In this document: piece by piece, positions 1 to 8,476 of the stretch
Layout: every line of letters begins with the position of its first letter
How positions within the stretch are numbered: position 1 is the first letter of the stretch
From: Comamonadaceae bacterium G21597-S1
GTDB taxonomy: Bacteria; Pseudomonadota; Gammaproteobacteria; Burkholderiales; Burkholderiaceae_C
NCBI GenBank assembly: GCA_027214345.1
Contig: JAPWHR010000014.1
Coordinates: 107,035 to 171,034 of the forward strand
Direction of reading: 5' to 3'
Length of the DNA stretch: 64,000 bases
The notes under the pieces: generated by a model
What the model was told of the DNA's origin: nothing
The model's input: only the letters and a program-made list of their open reading frames with translations
Database searches by the model: none
Translations under genes and position numbers: made by a program

Positions 1-171
1 GCCGATCGTGCGCACCGTCGCGCAAAGCCTGAAGATCGTGATCCTGGTGGGCCGCGGCAGCGACCGGGCGTCTTCCCGGGCTTTGCACTCGCGCCGTACG
101 CCGCGGCCCGCCCGAGCATGGAGTGGCTGATGTCCGGCCTGGCCATCGGCCAGCCGCCCGAGAGTGGCTGA
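1..171 (+). pseudogene. 3' end of an unidentified gene, probably frameshifted
   Basis: The window opens inside a gene. Up to about position 65 the frame starting at base 2 has coding-like codon use (third positions almost all G or C) and reads as a plausible protein (IVRTVAQSLKIVILVGRG). That frame then deteriorates and stops at 130, while the frame starting at base 1 becomes coding-like from about 64 and runs to TGA at 169-171, ending in SGLAIGQPPESG. The switch is what a one-base deletion (or two-base insertion) near 62-70 would produce. I do not recognise the family. Too little is visible to separate a real mutation from a sequencing error or from two overlapping genes. Confidence 0.4.
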
Positions 172-281
172 GCGAGGCCCGGGCGGCCTCGTCGTCTTGT
201 CCCGGTATCGCGGGCGGCGCAGGCGCGGCCCCGTGCCGCGCCGGCAACGAAGACGGGCGTCGATCGTGGGGTGCGTCCCGC

Positions 282-2189
282 TCAGCCCCGCACGCGCAAA
301 ATGCCCGCGAAATACCCCGTCAGTTCCTCGCGCGCCGACAGCGGCAGGATATGACCGACGTATTGGTCCGGGCGCACGACAACCATGCAGCCCGCGGTCC
401 GGTCGATGTGTCGCAGCTCGAAGATGTCCGCACCCTGCTTGCTCTCGACGCAGAACACCTTCTCGTAATCGCACAGGCCGTAACGACCCACCGGTGGACG
501 CAGCAGCGACGGCATGGCGGCGATGTCGAGCGTGCGGAAATGCTGCTGGAACACGGCGCGAACATCGATCACCGCGTCGAGGTCCTCACCCGGCGCGGTA
601 TGGCGGCGCACCGGCGACGCCGGATCGTGTTCGAGCCAGTGGCACAGGCCCGCGATGCCGCCGCCGGGGCGCCCGGTGTCGTCCGCGGGCGCGAACACGA
701 ACAGGCGGAAGCGCGCATCGGCGTCGATCACATGCCCCAGTTGCAGCGGCCGGGCGTCGGCCAGCCGCACGACGGGCGCGGAGTGGAAACGCTTGCCGAT
801 GTCGAAACCCGTGGCCAGCATCTGGTGGGTGGCGGCGCCGGTCAGGGCCCCCGGCTCGTACTGGATCGTCAGGCCGCAGGTGAACGGCAGGTTGTCGACG
901 AAGGCGCGCGCCACCCGGGGCAGGCCGTCCGGGCTGTCGGCTTCGTCCCGCGCGCCGACGACGCGCGCCCATTTGTGGTCAAACTCCACCAGGCCCTTGG
1001 CCGCGGCGCGGCGTTCGCCGGAATAACTGTGCAGCAACTGCGGGTCGGCGCGGCCGGTCAGCACCGAGATGAGTTTCCAGCCCAGGTTGAAGGTGTCGCC
1101 CATCGACACGTTCATGCCTTGGCCGGCCTTGGGGCTATGGGTGTGGCAGGCGTCGCCGGCGAGCATCACGCGCGGTGCGCGCGTGGCCACCTCGGCCTCG
1201 GGCACGTCATCGAACTTGTCGGTCAGCCGGTGCCCGATCTCGTAGATCGACCACCAGACGACCTCCTTCACGTCCAGCGTGAACGGGCTGAAGATGCGCT
1301 GCGCCTTGGCGATGATGTCGTCGGCGTCCATGCCGCGGTCGGCGGCGCGTTCGGTCTCCGACAGGTTGTCGAGTTCGACGTACAGCCGCACCAGGTGCCC
1401 GCCTTCGCGCGGCAACACCATCAGGATGCCGTCGCCCTGCGAGCGCACAAACGACTTCATGCGCCAGTCGGGAAAGTCGGTGACCGCCAGCAGGTCGATC
1501 ACGCCCCAGGCCTGGTGCGCAGCATCGCCGTGCAAGGCCCCGCCGATGGCACGGCGCACGTTGGAGCGGGCGCCGTCGCAGCCGATGACATAGTTGGCGC
1601 GCACGCTCGTAGTTTGGCCCTCGGTCCCCGGCGCCGTGTTCTCGAGCGTGACGGTGACCGGATATTGCGCGGCCTGCGGGTCGACCACCAGGTCAACCAC
1701 CTTCCAGCCATAGTCGGGTGCCAGCCGGGTCGGCGCGTTGCGCATGACACCCAGGAACATGTCATGCACGCGCGCCTGGTTGATCAGCACATGGGGCATC
1801 TCGGAGATGCCGTCGGGCACGTCCTGCACGCGGGCGACGCGGTGCAGCGGCGCCGTCTTGCCGGGCGCCCAGAACGTGGTCTCGTTGATCCAGACCGACT
1901 CGCGCATGACCTTCTCGCCGAAGCCGAAGGCCTGGAACATCTCCATCGAACGCACGCTGATGCCGTCGGCCTGGCCCTTTTCCATTGGCGCGAGCCGGGG
2001 GTCGACCACCATGGTGCGTATCTGCGGCTCCCGGGCGAGTTGTGCCGCCAGGCACAGGCCGGCCGGGCCGGTGCCGGCGATCAACACGTCGACGGTATCC
2101 GGCAACGGGTCGCCCGGCTGGCGGCAGCCCGCCGCTGCCGCGTGGACATCGGGATCGCCGGGTTGGAATCCGTTGACGTGGTATTGCAT
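282..2189 (-). CDS. mobA: 3-hydroxybenzoate 4-monooxygenase (FAD-dependent)
   Basis: 635-aa flavoprotein aromatic hydroxylase of the phenol 2-monooxygenase/MobA type, which in the known family converts 3-hydroxybenzoate to protocatechuate with NADPH and O2. The ADP-binding Rossmann motif GTGPAGLC lies near residue 40. The second FAD motif, GDACHTHSPKAGQGMN, lies in the middle, and the C-terminal thioredoxin-like domain typical of this subfamily is present. The start is the ATG at 2189 (MQYHVNGF), chosen because AAGGAGA lies just upstream; the open frame continues further upstream but without family similarity. It is divergent from a MarR regulator, the arrangement known for mobA/mobR in Comamonas. 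No protocatechuate ring-cleavage gene is in the window. Confidence 0.88.
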   Translation of the reverse strand: MQYHVNGFQPGDPDVHAAAAGCRQPGDPLPDTVDVLIAGTGPAGLCLAAQLAREPQIRTMVVDPRLAPMEKGQADGISVRSMEMFQAFGFGEKVMRESVWINETTFWAPGKTAPLHRVARVQDVPDGISEMPHVLINQARVHDMFLGVMRNAPTRLAPDYGWKVVDLVVDPQAAQYPVTVTLENTAPGTEGQTTSVRANYVIGCDGARSNVRRAIGGALHGDAAHQAWGVIDLLAVTDFPDWRMKSFVRSQGDGILMVLPREGGHLVRLYVELDNLSETERAADRGMDADDIIAKAQRIFSPFTLDVKEVVWWSIYEIGHRLTDKFDDVPEAEVATRAPRVMLAGDACHTHSPKAGQGMNVSMGDTFNLGWKLISVLTGRADPQLLHSYSGERRAAAKGLVEFDHKWARVVGARDEADSPDGLPRVARAFVDNLPFTCGLTIQYEPGALTGAATHQMLATGFDIGKRFHSAPVVRLADARPLQLGHVIDADARFRLFVFAPADDTGRPGGGIAGLCHWLEHDPASPVRRHTAPGEDLDAVIDVRAVFQQHFRTLDIAAMPSLLRPPVGRYGLCDYEKVFCVESKQGADIFELRHIDRTAGCMVVVRPDQYVGHILPLSAREELTGYFAGILRVRG

Positions 2190-2222
2190 GGTGTCTCCTT
2201 GTGGCAGCGGGTTACGGGATCT

Positions 2223-2236
2223 ATATGCATGCATAT
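2223..2236. promoter_or_regulatory. 14-bp perfect palindrome, candidate MobR operator
   Basis: ATATGCATGCATAT is a perfect palindrome in the 128-bp divergent gap between mobA and mobR. A second AT-rich partial repeat (GATATGTATAC) follows at 2237-2247. The stretch is conspicuously AT-rich in a very GC-rich region. MarR proteins bind such palindromes, so this is the obvious operator for MobR control of both genes; that role is inferred. Confidence 0.6.
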
Positions 2237-2317
2237 GATATGTATACTTATTACATGCGTCAAGCAGGAACACGACATCCGTATCATCGGGCGAGTCTGC
2301 GACGCGGGAGCACACAC

Positions 2318-2740
2318 ATGGACATGAGCGAGATGGCCGGACACCTGATCCGGCGGCTTCAGCAACAGTCGACACAGGTCTTCCTGGCGCAGACCCAGGC
2401 CGCCGGTCTCGAGCTGACCTCGGTGCAGTTCGCGGCGCTCGACACCATTGCCGGGCAGCCCGGTATCGACCAGGCCACACTGGCCGCCACCATCAGCTTC
2501 GACCGCGCGACGATCGGCGGCGTGATCGACCGCCTGGAGCAGAAAGGGCTGGTGCAACGCGTGGTCAACGAGCAGGATCGCCGGGCGCGCCAGTTGCATC
2601 TCACACCCGAAGGCACACAGCTGCTGGCCGCCAGCCGGCCGGTGGTCGAAGCCTTGCAGGTCGAGATCCTGGCGCCACTGACCGACACGGAGCGCGCGAC
2701 CTTCCTGGCGCTGGCACACAAGGCGCTCGGACGGGACTGA
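2318..2740 (+). CDS. mobR: MarR-family regulator, MobR-like
   Basis: 140-aa MarR-type winged-helix protein. The central part shows the recognition helix and wing typical of the family, including the motif DRATIGGVIDRLEQKGLV followed by the DRRARQLHLT wing. The start is the ATG at 2318, with GGGAG about 8 bp upstream; the second Met two codons later is an alternative. It is transcribed away from mobA across a palindrome-bearing gap. Known MobR represses mobA and is released by 3-hydroxybenzoate, and the same logic is inferred here from position and family. Confidence 0.82.
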   Translation: MDMSEMAGHLIRRLQQQSTQVFLAQTQAAGLELTSVQFAALDTIAGQPGIDQATLAATISFDRATIGGVIDRLEQKGLVQRVVNEQDRRARQLHLTPEGTQLLAASRPVVEALQVEILAPLTDTERATFLALAHKALGRD

Positions 2741-2780
2741 GGCTCGGCCGGGTCGCGCGTCAACGGGCTCCGCGTCCCCT

Positions 2781-3758
2781 TCAGCTGCCGTCCAGCATCT
2801 TGTGCAGCTCGGTGCGCGCGTGCCGCTTCGCCCCGAACTGCGTGGCTGGAACCGCCCGAAACACCCGATAACCGTTGCGCTCCCAGAACGCCCTTGAACG
2901 CGGCGCCGTATCAAACACGCACAACCGGATCTCGCGGGCGCCCGCCGCGCGGGCAAGATGCTCGAAACGGCGCACCAGTGCCGCGCCGAGGCCTTGCGAC
3001 CGCAGCGCCGGCCGCACCAGCATCAGGCCCAGGTACCAGACGCCGGCCTGCGGGTAGTCGCGCAGACCTTCGACCATCGCCGCGCAGCTGCCGTCGGGCT
3101 GCAGGCTGCCGAACACGACCTTGGCCTCGGCCGGCACACCGTCGGGCCGGTCATCGAACTCGGCCAGTGCCGCGTCGGCCGGCGCCGCCTGCCCCTGCGC
3201 ATGGACGAAATAGTCGACACAGGCGTCGTATAACTCCTGCAGCTCCGACACCCGCGCACGCGACAACATCTGCAACTCCGGCTCGCGCCCGTTGGCCGCC
3301 GCGGCGGCCAGTGGCAGCATCAATTGCGGCCGTACCCGCAGCAGATCGCCGACGACCGGCGCGGGCACTTCCCCGACGGGATGCGCGCCCAGGGCACGGT
3401 AGAACGCCGCAGCGTTCGGGTCGGCGTCGATAGCCACCACGTGCTGCCCTCGGCCGAGCGCGTACGCCGCGGCATGGCGCATCAGGGCACGGCCATGGCC
3501 TTGCCGCATGGCGCCCGGATCGACCCACAAGGCGCCGATCTCCCAAGGCTGGGCACGTGTGTCCAACTGGAGCACGGCGCGCACCGCGCCGCGATCGTCG
3601 ACGACGAAGGTCGGTTGCTCGCGGATCGATGCCGCGCTGAATCGCAGATCGTCCCGCCAGGCCGCCAGGTCGGCGGCCGCATATCCCCAGGACGCCTTGG
3701 CTGCATGGGCCAGGCGGGTGAGTTCGGGCCATTCATCGGGACGGGCGGCACGGATCAT
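2781..3758 (-). CDS. tandem GNAT-family N-acetyltransferase
   Basis: About 325 aa with two GNAT folds in one chain. The N-terminal one (residues about 1-140) has the acetyl-CoA loop-like segment DPGAMRQGHGRALMRHA. The C-terminal one (about 165-325) has RPALRSQGLGAALVRRFE. Such double proteins often have one active and one structural domain; the substrate is unknown. The ATG at 3758 (MIRAARPDEW) fits the usual GNAT N terminus. An in-frame GTG at 3812 would add 18 residues, and no clear ribosome site decides between them. It is convergent with mobR, with a 40-bp gap. Confidence 0.75.
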   Translation of the reverse strand: MIRAARPDEWPELTRLAHAAKASWGYAAADLAAWRDDLRFSAASIREQPTFVVDDRGAVRAVLQLDTRAQPWEIGALWVDPGAMRQGHGRALMRHAAAYALGRGQHVVAIDADPNAAAFYRALGAHPVGEVPAPVVGDLLRVRPQLMLPLAAAAANGREPELQMLSRARVSELQELYDACVDYFVHAQGQAAPADAALAEFDDRPDGVPAEAKVVFGSLQPDGSCAAMVEGLRDYPQAGVWYLGLMLVRPALRSQGLGAALVRRFEHLARAAGAREIRLCVFDTAPRSRAFWERNGYRVFRAVPATQFGAKRHARTELHKMLDGS

Positions 3759-4024
3759 GGCGAGCGGGATGTCGGTGCGTCGTGGCGGCCCGGTGGTCGA
3801 CGGTGTTGACACCCCCCATGCAGCCGCCTGTTTGTATTGCCGGATGGTAACGCGCGGGGTGGCCGGGACGGCTCAGGCAGAATTTGCGGAGCGACGACTC
3901 ACCAGCGGCCACGGTCGACACGCTGCGCCTCTCGCCTTCGGCTGGCGGTTCCGGCGTCGCATTGCAGCCTGCGCAGCTGCCCGGGCAGGCACGCCGCCGT
4001 CCTCGCACAACCGAAACCCATCCC

Positions 4025-5131
4025 ATGAAACCCGACCATCGATCACCATCGCGCCTTCTCGCAACCTTGCTGTCCATGCTGCTGGCCACGACCCTGGCCG
4101 GATGCGGCGTGTTCGTCACGCTGTCCGCGAACGACGCCTCGCACGACGCCCGCAACGACACCGAAACGCTGAGCCCGCAGTCCGACCGTTTCCTGGTCGA
4201 CATGGCCCGGCGCTTTGGGCTGATGGCACTGTTCGCCGAGGCGGTCTACCGGCGCGACCTGGCCGAAGACACCCGCGATGGCAATGGCTGCGCCTACCTG
4301 GCCGCGCCGGCGCACGGCCGGGACGTCACACGTTACGGCATGCCGCACGGCCGTGATGGCGAGGGCGGCTGGGAACGCTGGGCGCCCGTATCCGCGCCAC
4401 CAGACGTCGCGCCATGCCTCGACGATGTGTCCGGGCTCTATTACGAGACCTATGTCTACCGCAATGCCGCCGGCCGGCTCGCGCAGGCGGTGATCGCATT
4501 TCGCGGCACCGAGAACCGCTCGGGCCAGACCTTCAAGGACTGGGGGTCCAACCTGGCCGCCTTCCTGGGCTTCGAACCCGCGCAATACGCCGTGGCCCGC
4601 GCACACATGTTGCCGCTGTTGGCCGCGCTGGAGTCCGTGCTCGAGGACCGGGGCGACGGAGCCCGGATCTACATCACCGGCCACTCGCTCGGCGGTGGTC
4701 TTGCGCAGCAGGCGGGTTACCTGTCCAGGAGCGTCAAGGAAGTGTTCACCTTCAATACCTCGCCGGTCTCGAACTGGTCGCAGCTGCGGCTGCACGGGCA
4801 GGTGCGTAACGCCTATCCCATCATCCACCGCCTGTACCACGGCGGCGAGATCCTCGAGAAGATCCGCTTCGTCTCGACCTCGGTCACGCAGGCCCGGTAC
4901 GGACGGCACGACATCGGCCTGCAGCTCGAGGGCCGCTCCAGTTTCGGCGGGCATTCGATGCAGATCATCGCCTGCAATTTCGCGCAGCTGATCGCCTCCG
5001 AGCCGGATCTGGCGACCGCCGAGCATCACTATTCCCCGGACTACATCCGCGAGGTCCTGCTGAACGAAGCCCGGCCCGGCTTGCCCTGCCTGGGCGACGA
5101 GGCAGGCACACGAACGGCCGCGCAGCCATGA
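4025..5131 (+). CDS. class 3 lipase-like lipoprotein
   Basis: 368-aa predicted lipoprotein. An N-terminal hydrophobic segment ends in the lipobox LAGC at about residues 21-24, so the mature protein should be lipid-anchored after cleavage before Cys. The body shows the class 3 lipase pattern: an oxyanion-side strand AVIAFRGTEN, then the nucleophile elbow ITGHSLGGGLAQQAG with the catalytic Ser. The start ATG at 4025 gives the intact signal sequence; the longer open frame upstream lacks one. Role inferred: ester hydrolysis at the envelope. The substrate is unknown. The 266 bp before it hold no recognisable gene. Confidence 0.75.
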   Translation: MKPDHRSPSRLLATLLSMLLATTLAGCGVFVTLSANDASHDARNDTETLSPQSDRFLVDMARRFGLMALFAEAVYRRDLAEDTRDGNGCAYLAAPAHGRDVTRYGMPHGRDGEGGWERWAPVSAPPDVAPCLDDVSGLYYETYVYRNAAGRLAQAVIAFRGTENRSGQTFKDWGSNLAAFLGFEPAQYAVARAHMLPLLAALESVLEDRGDGARIYITGHSLGGGLAQQAGYLSRSVKEVFTFNTSPVSNWSQLRLHGQVRNAYPIIHRLYHGGEILEKIRFVSTSVTQARYGRHDIGLQLEGRSSFGGHSMQIIACNFAQLIASEPDLATAEHHYSPDYIREVLLNEARPGLPCLGDEAGTRTAAQP

Positions 5132-5204
5132 CGACGTCCGGCCCGTTCCCGCGGTCCCGGCACCCGGCGCGGCGCTGCCGGGACCGTGCATGACGCCCCC
5201 CCGA

Positions 5205-5254
5205 TTGACACGCCCGAATGGCGTCATTAGAATTATTCGTAATTCGACGAATAA
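5205..5254 (+). promoter_or_regulatory. arsR-type promoter with overlapping operator
   Basis: A near-consensus sigma-70 promoter is visible: TTGACA at 5205-5210, a 17-bp spacer, TAGAAT at 5228-5233. Directly over the -10 end and start region lies an inverted repeat with 8-bp perfect arms, TTATTCGT (5233-5240) and ACGAATAA (5247-5254), separated by 6 bp. This is a typical position for an ArsR repressor site, so the following arsR gene probably represses itself. Confidence 0.72.
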
Positions 5255-5262
5255 CGAAGCAC

Positions 5263-5598
5263 ATGACAAACAAGACCTCCTGCGCCGCCGTTGCCTGCAT
5301 GACCGATGCCGATGCCGATGACGCCAAGCCCATCGACGCCGACGAACTGGCCGGCCTGTTCAAGGCGCTGGCCCATCCGGCGCGGGTACAGCTGCTGCTG
5401 CACCTGGCGCGCCACAAGACCTGTTATTTCGGCGACCTGTCCGACGTCGTCTCGCTGGCGCCATCGACGACGTCGCAACACGTGAAGATCCTGAAGGAGG
5501 CCGGCCTCGTGTGCGGCTCTCCGGAAGACCAGCGCACCTGTTATTGCGTCAACCCGGACCGGCTGGCCGAGCTCAAGCGACTCGTCGGCAGCCTCTGA
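5263..5598 (+). CDS. ArsR/SmtB-family repressor
   Basis: 111-aa winged-helix repressor. Residues 30-50 carry the family signature (LFKALAHPARVQLLLHL). The recognition helix is SLAPSTTSQHVKILKEAGLV at 64-83. Six cysteines (7, 12, 54, 84, 93, 95) include C54 before the recognition helix and the C93-x-C95 pair in the wing. Members of this subgroup sense metalloids or other thiol-reactive agents; the inducer here is not shown. The start at 5263 is chosen because the operator lies immediately upstream; an upstream ATG would put the operator inside the coding sequence. The same operator recurs before the flavoprotein gene, so both are probably controlled together. Confidence 0.82.
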   Translation: MTNKTSCAAVACMTDADADDAKPIDADELAGLFKALAHPARVQLLLHLARHKTCYFGDLSDVVSLAPSTTSQHVKILKEAGLVCGSPEDQRTCYCVNPDRLAELKRLVGSL

Positions 5599-5659
5599 CC
5601 GTTCACTGCGAACCCTTTTTCAACAACCCCCACCACCACGCATTTTTTTGCCCCAACCG

Positions 5660-5675
5660 TTCGTAAATCGACGAA
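5660..5675 (+). promoter_or_regulatory. second copy of the ArsR operator
   Basis: TTCGT-N6-ACGAA, with the spacer AAATCG, repeats the core of the operator at 5235-5252 (spacer AATTCG). Similarity continues past the repeat into the AACGAAG-like stretch before the start codon, so about 30 bp of the arsR leader looks duplicated in front of the flavoprotein gene. Repressor binding here would sit just upstream of the AAGGAG ribosome site. Confidence 0.65.
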
Positions 5676-5692
5676 TCACGAAGGAGATGACC

Positions 5693-7180
5693 ATGAGCAC
5701 GAAGACGATGCATTCCCCTGACGCCAACACCACTGCCGCACTACCGGTGGCGGTGATCGGCGCCGGCCCGGTCGGCCTGGCCGCCGCCGCCCATCTGGTG
5801 CAGCGCGGCATGGCGGTGCAGGTGTTCGAAGCCGGCGACGATGTCGCCCCGCACCTGCAGGGTTACGGCCATGTGCGCCTGTTCTCGCCGTGGCGCTTCA
5901 ACATCGACCCTGCCGCACGCGCCTTGCTCGACGCGCAGGGCTGGAGCGCGCCGGACGACGAGGTGCTGCCCAGCGCCGGCGAGGTGGTGCAGCATTACCT
6001 GGCGCCGCTGGCACGCACCGCGGCACTGGCGCCGCATATCCGTTTCGGCGCGCGTGTCGATGCGGTCACACGCGTCGGCTTCGACAAGTCCAAGACCGCC
6101 GGACGCGATTCCGCGCCCTTCCTGCTGCGCGTGTCGACCGCGGGCGGTATCGACGAGCACCTCGCGCGCGCCGTCATCGACGCGACGGGTACCTGGGCGC
6201 AGCCGAATCCGATCGGCATCCACGGCCTGCCCGCGCTGGGCGAATCCGAGAACGCCGGACACATCGCCTACGGCATGCCCGACATCCTGGGCGCGGCGCG
6301 CAGCCGGTATGCCGGCCGCACGGTGCTGGTCGTCGGTGCCGGCCACTCGGCCGCCGGCAACCTGCTGGCGCTGGCCACACTCGCCGGCCAGGCGCCGGGC
6401 ACACGTATCGTCTGGGCGGTGCGCGGCACCGACCTGCGCCGCCTGTTCGGCGGCGGCGCCAACGACGGCCTGCCGGCGCGCGGCCAGATCGGAACCCGGC
6501 TGCGCACCTTGGTCGAGGCCGGCCAGTTGGACGTGCGCCTGGGCTTCGGCATCCGCGCCATCGTGCGCACGCCACAGGGGCAGTTGCGCATCGCCGCCGA
6601 AGACCGGTCCTTGCCCGCCATCGACGACATCGACGAGATCGTTGCCGCCACCGGCGCCCGGCCCGACCTGCGCATCGCCAGCGAACTGCGACTGCGGCTG
6701 GATCCGTGGCTGGAGAGCACCGACGCGCTGGCGCCACTGATCGATCCGAACGTGCACAGCTGTGGCACCGTGCGCCCGCACGGCCACCGCGAACTGAGCC
6801 ACCCCGAACCGGGCTTCTACGCGATCGGCGCCAAGAGTTACGGCCGTGCGCCGAACTTCCTGATGGCCACCGGCTACGAGCAGGCGCGTTCCGTCGTCGC
6901 CGCGCTGGCCGGCGACAGGGCCGCGGCCGACGACGTGCAGCTGGAACTGCCCGAGACCGGTGTGTGTTCGGTCGATTTCGCGCGCCAGGACGCCGCCGCG
7001 GCGGCCACCGCGAACGGCTGTTGCGGCGGGCCGGCCAAGGTCGACGCCAGCGCGTGTTGCGTGCTGGACGAGACGAAGAAGGCCGAAGGCCAGTCGGGCT
7101 GCGGCTGCACGACGGCGGCGCCGCCCGTCAAGGCGCGGGCGCCAGTGGCTACGGCCGCACCGCAGGCGTGTTGCGGTTGA
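5693..7180 (+). CDS. FAD/NAD(P)-binding oxidoreductase with Cys-rich C-terminal tail
   Basis: 495 aa. An FAD-binding motif AVIGAGPVGLAAAAHL lies at the N terminus, and a second dinucleotide motif LVVVGAGHSAAGN near residue 220 marks the NAD(P) domain, so it is a two-dinucleotide flavoprotein related to flavin monooxygenases. The last 70 residues are unlike the catalytic body: alanine-rich, with nine cysteines, mostly in CC or CGC pairs, ending QACCG. This looks like a thiophilic metal or metalloid binding tail. Start ATG 5693 follows AAGGAGATGACC. Position and shared operator with ArsR suggest metalloid or organometalloid detoxification; relatives are found in ars loci. The reaction is unknown. 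Confidence 0.72.
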   Translation: MSTKTMHSPDANTTAALPVAVIGAGPVGLAAAAHLVQRGMAVQVFEAGDDVAPHLQGYGHVRLFSPWRFNIDPAARALLDAQGWSAPDDEVLPSAGEVVQHYLAPLARTAALAPHIRFGARVDAVTRVGFDKSKTAGRDSAPFLLRVSTAGGIDEHLARAVIDATGTWAQPNPIGIHGLPALGESENAGHIAYGMPDILGAARSRYAGRTVLVVGAGHSAAGNLLALATLAGQAPGTRIVWAVRGTDLRRLFGGGANDGLPARGQIGTRLRTLVEAGQLDVRLGFGIRAIVRTPQGQLRIAAEDRSLPAIDDIDEIVAATGARPDLRIASELRLRLDPWLESTDALAPLIDPNVHSCGTVRPHGHRELSHPEPGFYAIGAKSYGRAPNFLMATGYEQARSVVAALAGDRAAADDVQLELPETGVCSVDFARQDAAAAATANGCCGGPAKVDASACCVLDETKKAEGQSGCGCTTAAPPVKARAPVATAAPQACCG

Positions 7181-7247
7181 CCGGACGCGGGTCCGCGCTT
7201 GCCGGTCGGGGAACGCAGGGGCGCCCGTGCGCGCCTGCGGCCTGCGC

Positions 7248-8471
7248 TCAGATCACGCCCTCGTCGCGCAACTCGGCGATGCCGTTCGCGTCCAGGCCCA
7301 GTGCCGCCAGCGTCTCGTCGGTATGTTCTCCCAGGCGCGGCGGTGGTGCATCCGGCCCCAGGCTGCGCCGGTTCCACTGGAAACCAATGGTCGGCACCTG
7401 CATGTCGCGGCCGCTGCGCGGGTCGTGCAGCGTCTGCATCACGGCGCGTTCCTGCACGTGCGGGTCGGCCATGGCCTCCTTGACCGTGCGCACCCGGGTC
7501 GCGGGAACGTGGGCGGCCGAGAGCCGCTCTTCCCAGGCCTGTGCGGAATCGGTGCGCAGGGCGCGGGTGAGTTCCGCACGGAAGGCGACCGCGTTGGCGC
7601 TGCGCGCCTCGGCGCTGTCGAAACGCGGGTCGCGCAGCGTGTCTTCCAGGCCCAGCACCCGGCACAGACGCAGCAACTGAGCATCCTGGTTGGCGGTCAT
7701 CGACAGCAGGCCATCCGCGGTGGCGAAGATGCCCGACGCCGGTGCGCCGCTGGCGGCGGTGTTGCCCTTGGCGGTGAGTTCAATGCCGCTGTTGGCAATG
7801 GTCGACATGGTCGACGCCATCGCGACCAGGCCGGCGTCCAGCATGCCGACATCGACCATCTGCGCCTCGCCGGTGCGGTCGCGTTCGCGCAACGCGGCCA
7901 CCACGGCGAAGGCGCCGTACATGCCGGCCAGGTAGTCGAAGATAGGCGGGCCGATGCGGTTGGGCACCGACTCCGCGGTGCCGGTCAGCATGGTCACGCC
8001 GGACGCCGCCTGCACCACGTGGTCGTAGGCCGGGCGCCGGGCCATCGGGCCGGTCTGGCCGTATCCGGAGATGGCGCAATAAACGATGTCGCTGCGTTGC
8101 GCACGCGCCGCCTCGAAGCCGACGCCCAGGCGATCGGCCACGCCGGCCGAGAAATTCTCGACCACCACGTCGGCCTGGGCCATCAGGCGCAAGGCCAAGG
8201 CGCGGCCACGCTCCGACTGCAGGTTCAGCGTGATCGACCGCTTGGCGGCGTTCTGCGCGACAAACTGGGCCGAGAACTCCGGGATGCCGGTGACCGGGGA
8301 ACCGCTGCGCGCCCAGTCGCCTTGACCGGGCCGCTCCAGCTTGGTCACCTCGGCGCCGAGCAAGGCCAGCTGGTAGGTGCAATACGGCCCGGCCAGCACC
8401 GTGGTCAGGTCCAGGATGCGGATGCCGGCCAGCGGCCGGGGCCGCCGGTCGTCGGGTTGTGTAGCAGTCAT
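7248..8471 (-). CDS. CaiB/BaiF (family III) CoA-transferase
   Basis: 407-aa member of the formyl-CoA/carnitine CoA-transferase family, which moves CoA between carboxylic acids via an aspartyl-CoA intermediate. The N-terminal motif GIRILDLTTVLAGPYCTYQLALLGAEV and the following KLERPG are characteristic. The catalytic Asp should lie in the YDHVVQAASG region near residue 170. The start is the ATG at 8471. It lies 5 bp downstream of the Bug receptor gene, so the two form one operon in which an imported carboxylate is probably activated to its CoA ester. The acid is not identified. Confidence 0.85.
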   Translation of the reverse strand: MTATQPDDRRPRPLAGIRILDLTTVLAGPYCTYQLALLGAEVTKLERPGQGDWARSGSPVTGIPEFSAQFVAQNAAKRSITLNLQSERGRALALRLMAQADVVVENFSAGVADRLGVGFEAARAQRSDIVYCAISGYGQTGPMARRPAYDHVVQAASGVTMLTGTAESVPNRIGPPIFDYLAGMYGAFAVVAALRERDRTGEAQMVDVGMLDAGLVAMASTMSTIANSGIELTAKGNTAASGAPASGIFATADGLLSMTANQDAQLLRLCRVLGLEDTLRDPRFDSAEARSANAVAFRAELTRALRTDSAQAWEERLSAAHVPATRVRTVKEAMADPHVQERAVMQTLHDPRSGRDMQVPTIGFQWNRRSLGPDAPPPRLGEHTDETLAALGLDANGIAELRDEGVI

Positions 8472-8476
8472 GATGC

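Noticed and set aside
123..2327. Long plus-strand open frame opposite mobA
   Set aside because: It is antisense to a clear flavoprotein, has no family-like motif, and arises from high GC codon use that removes stops.
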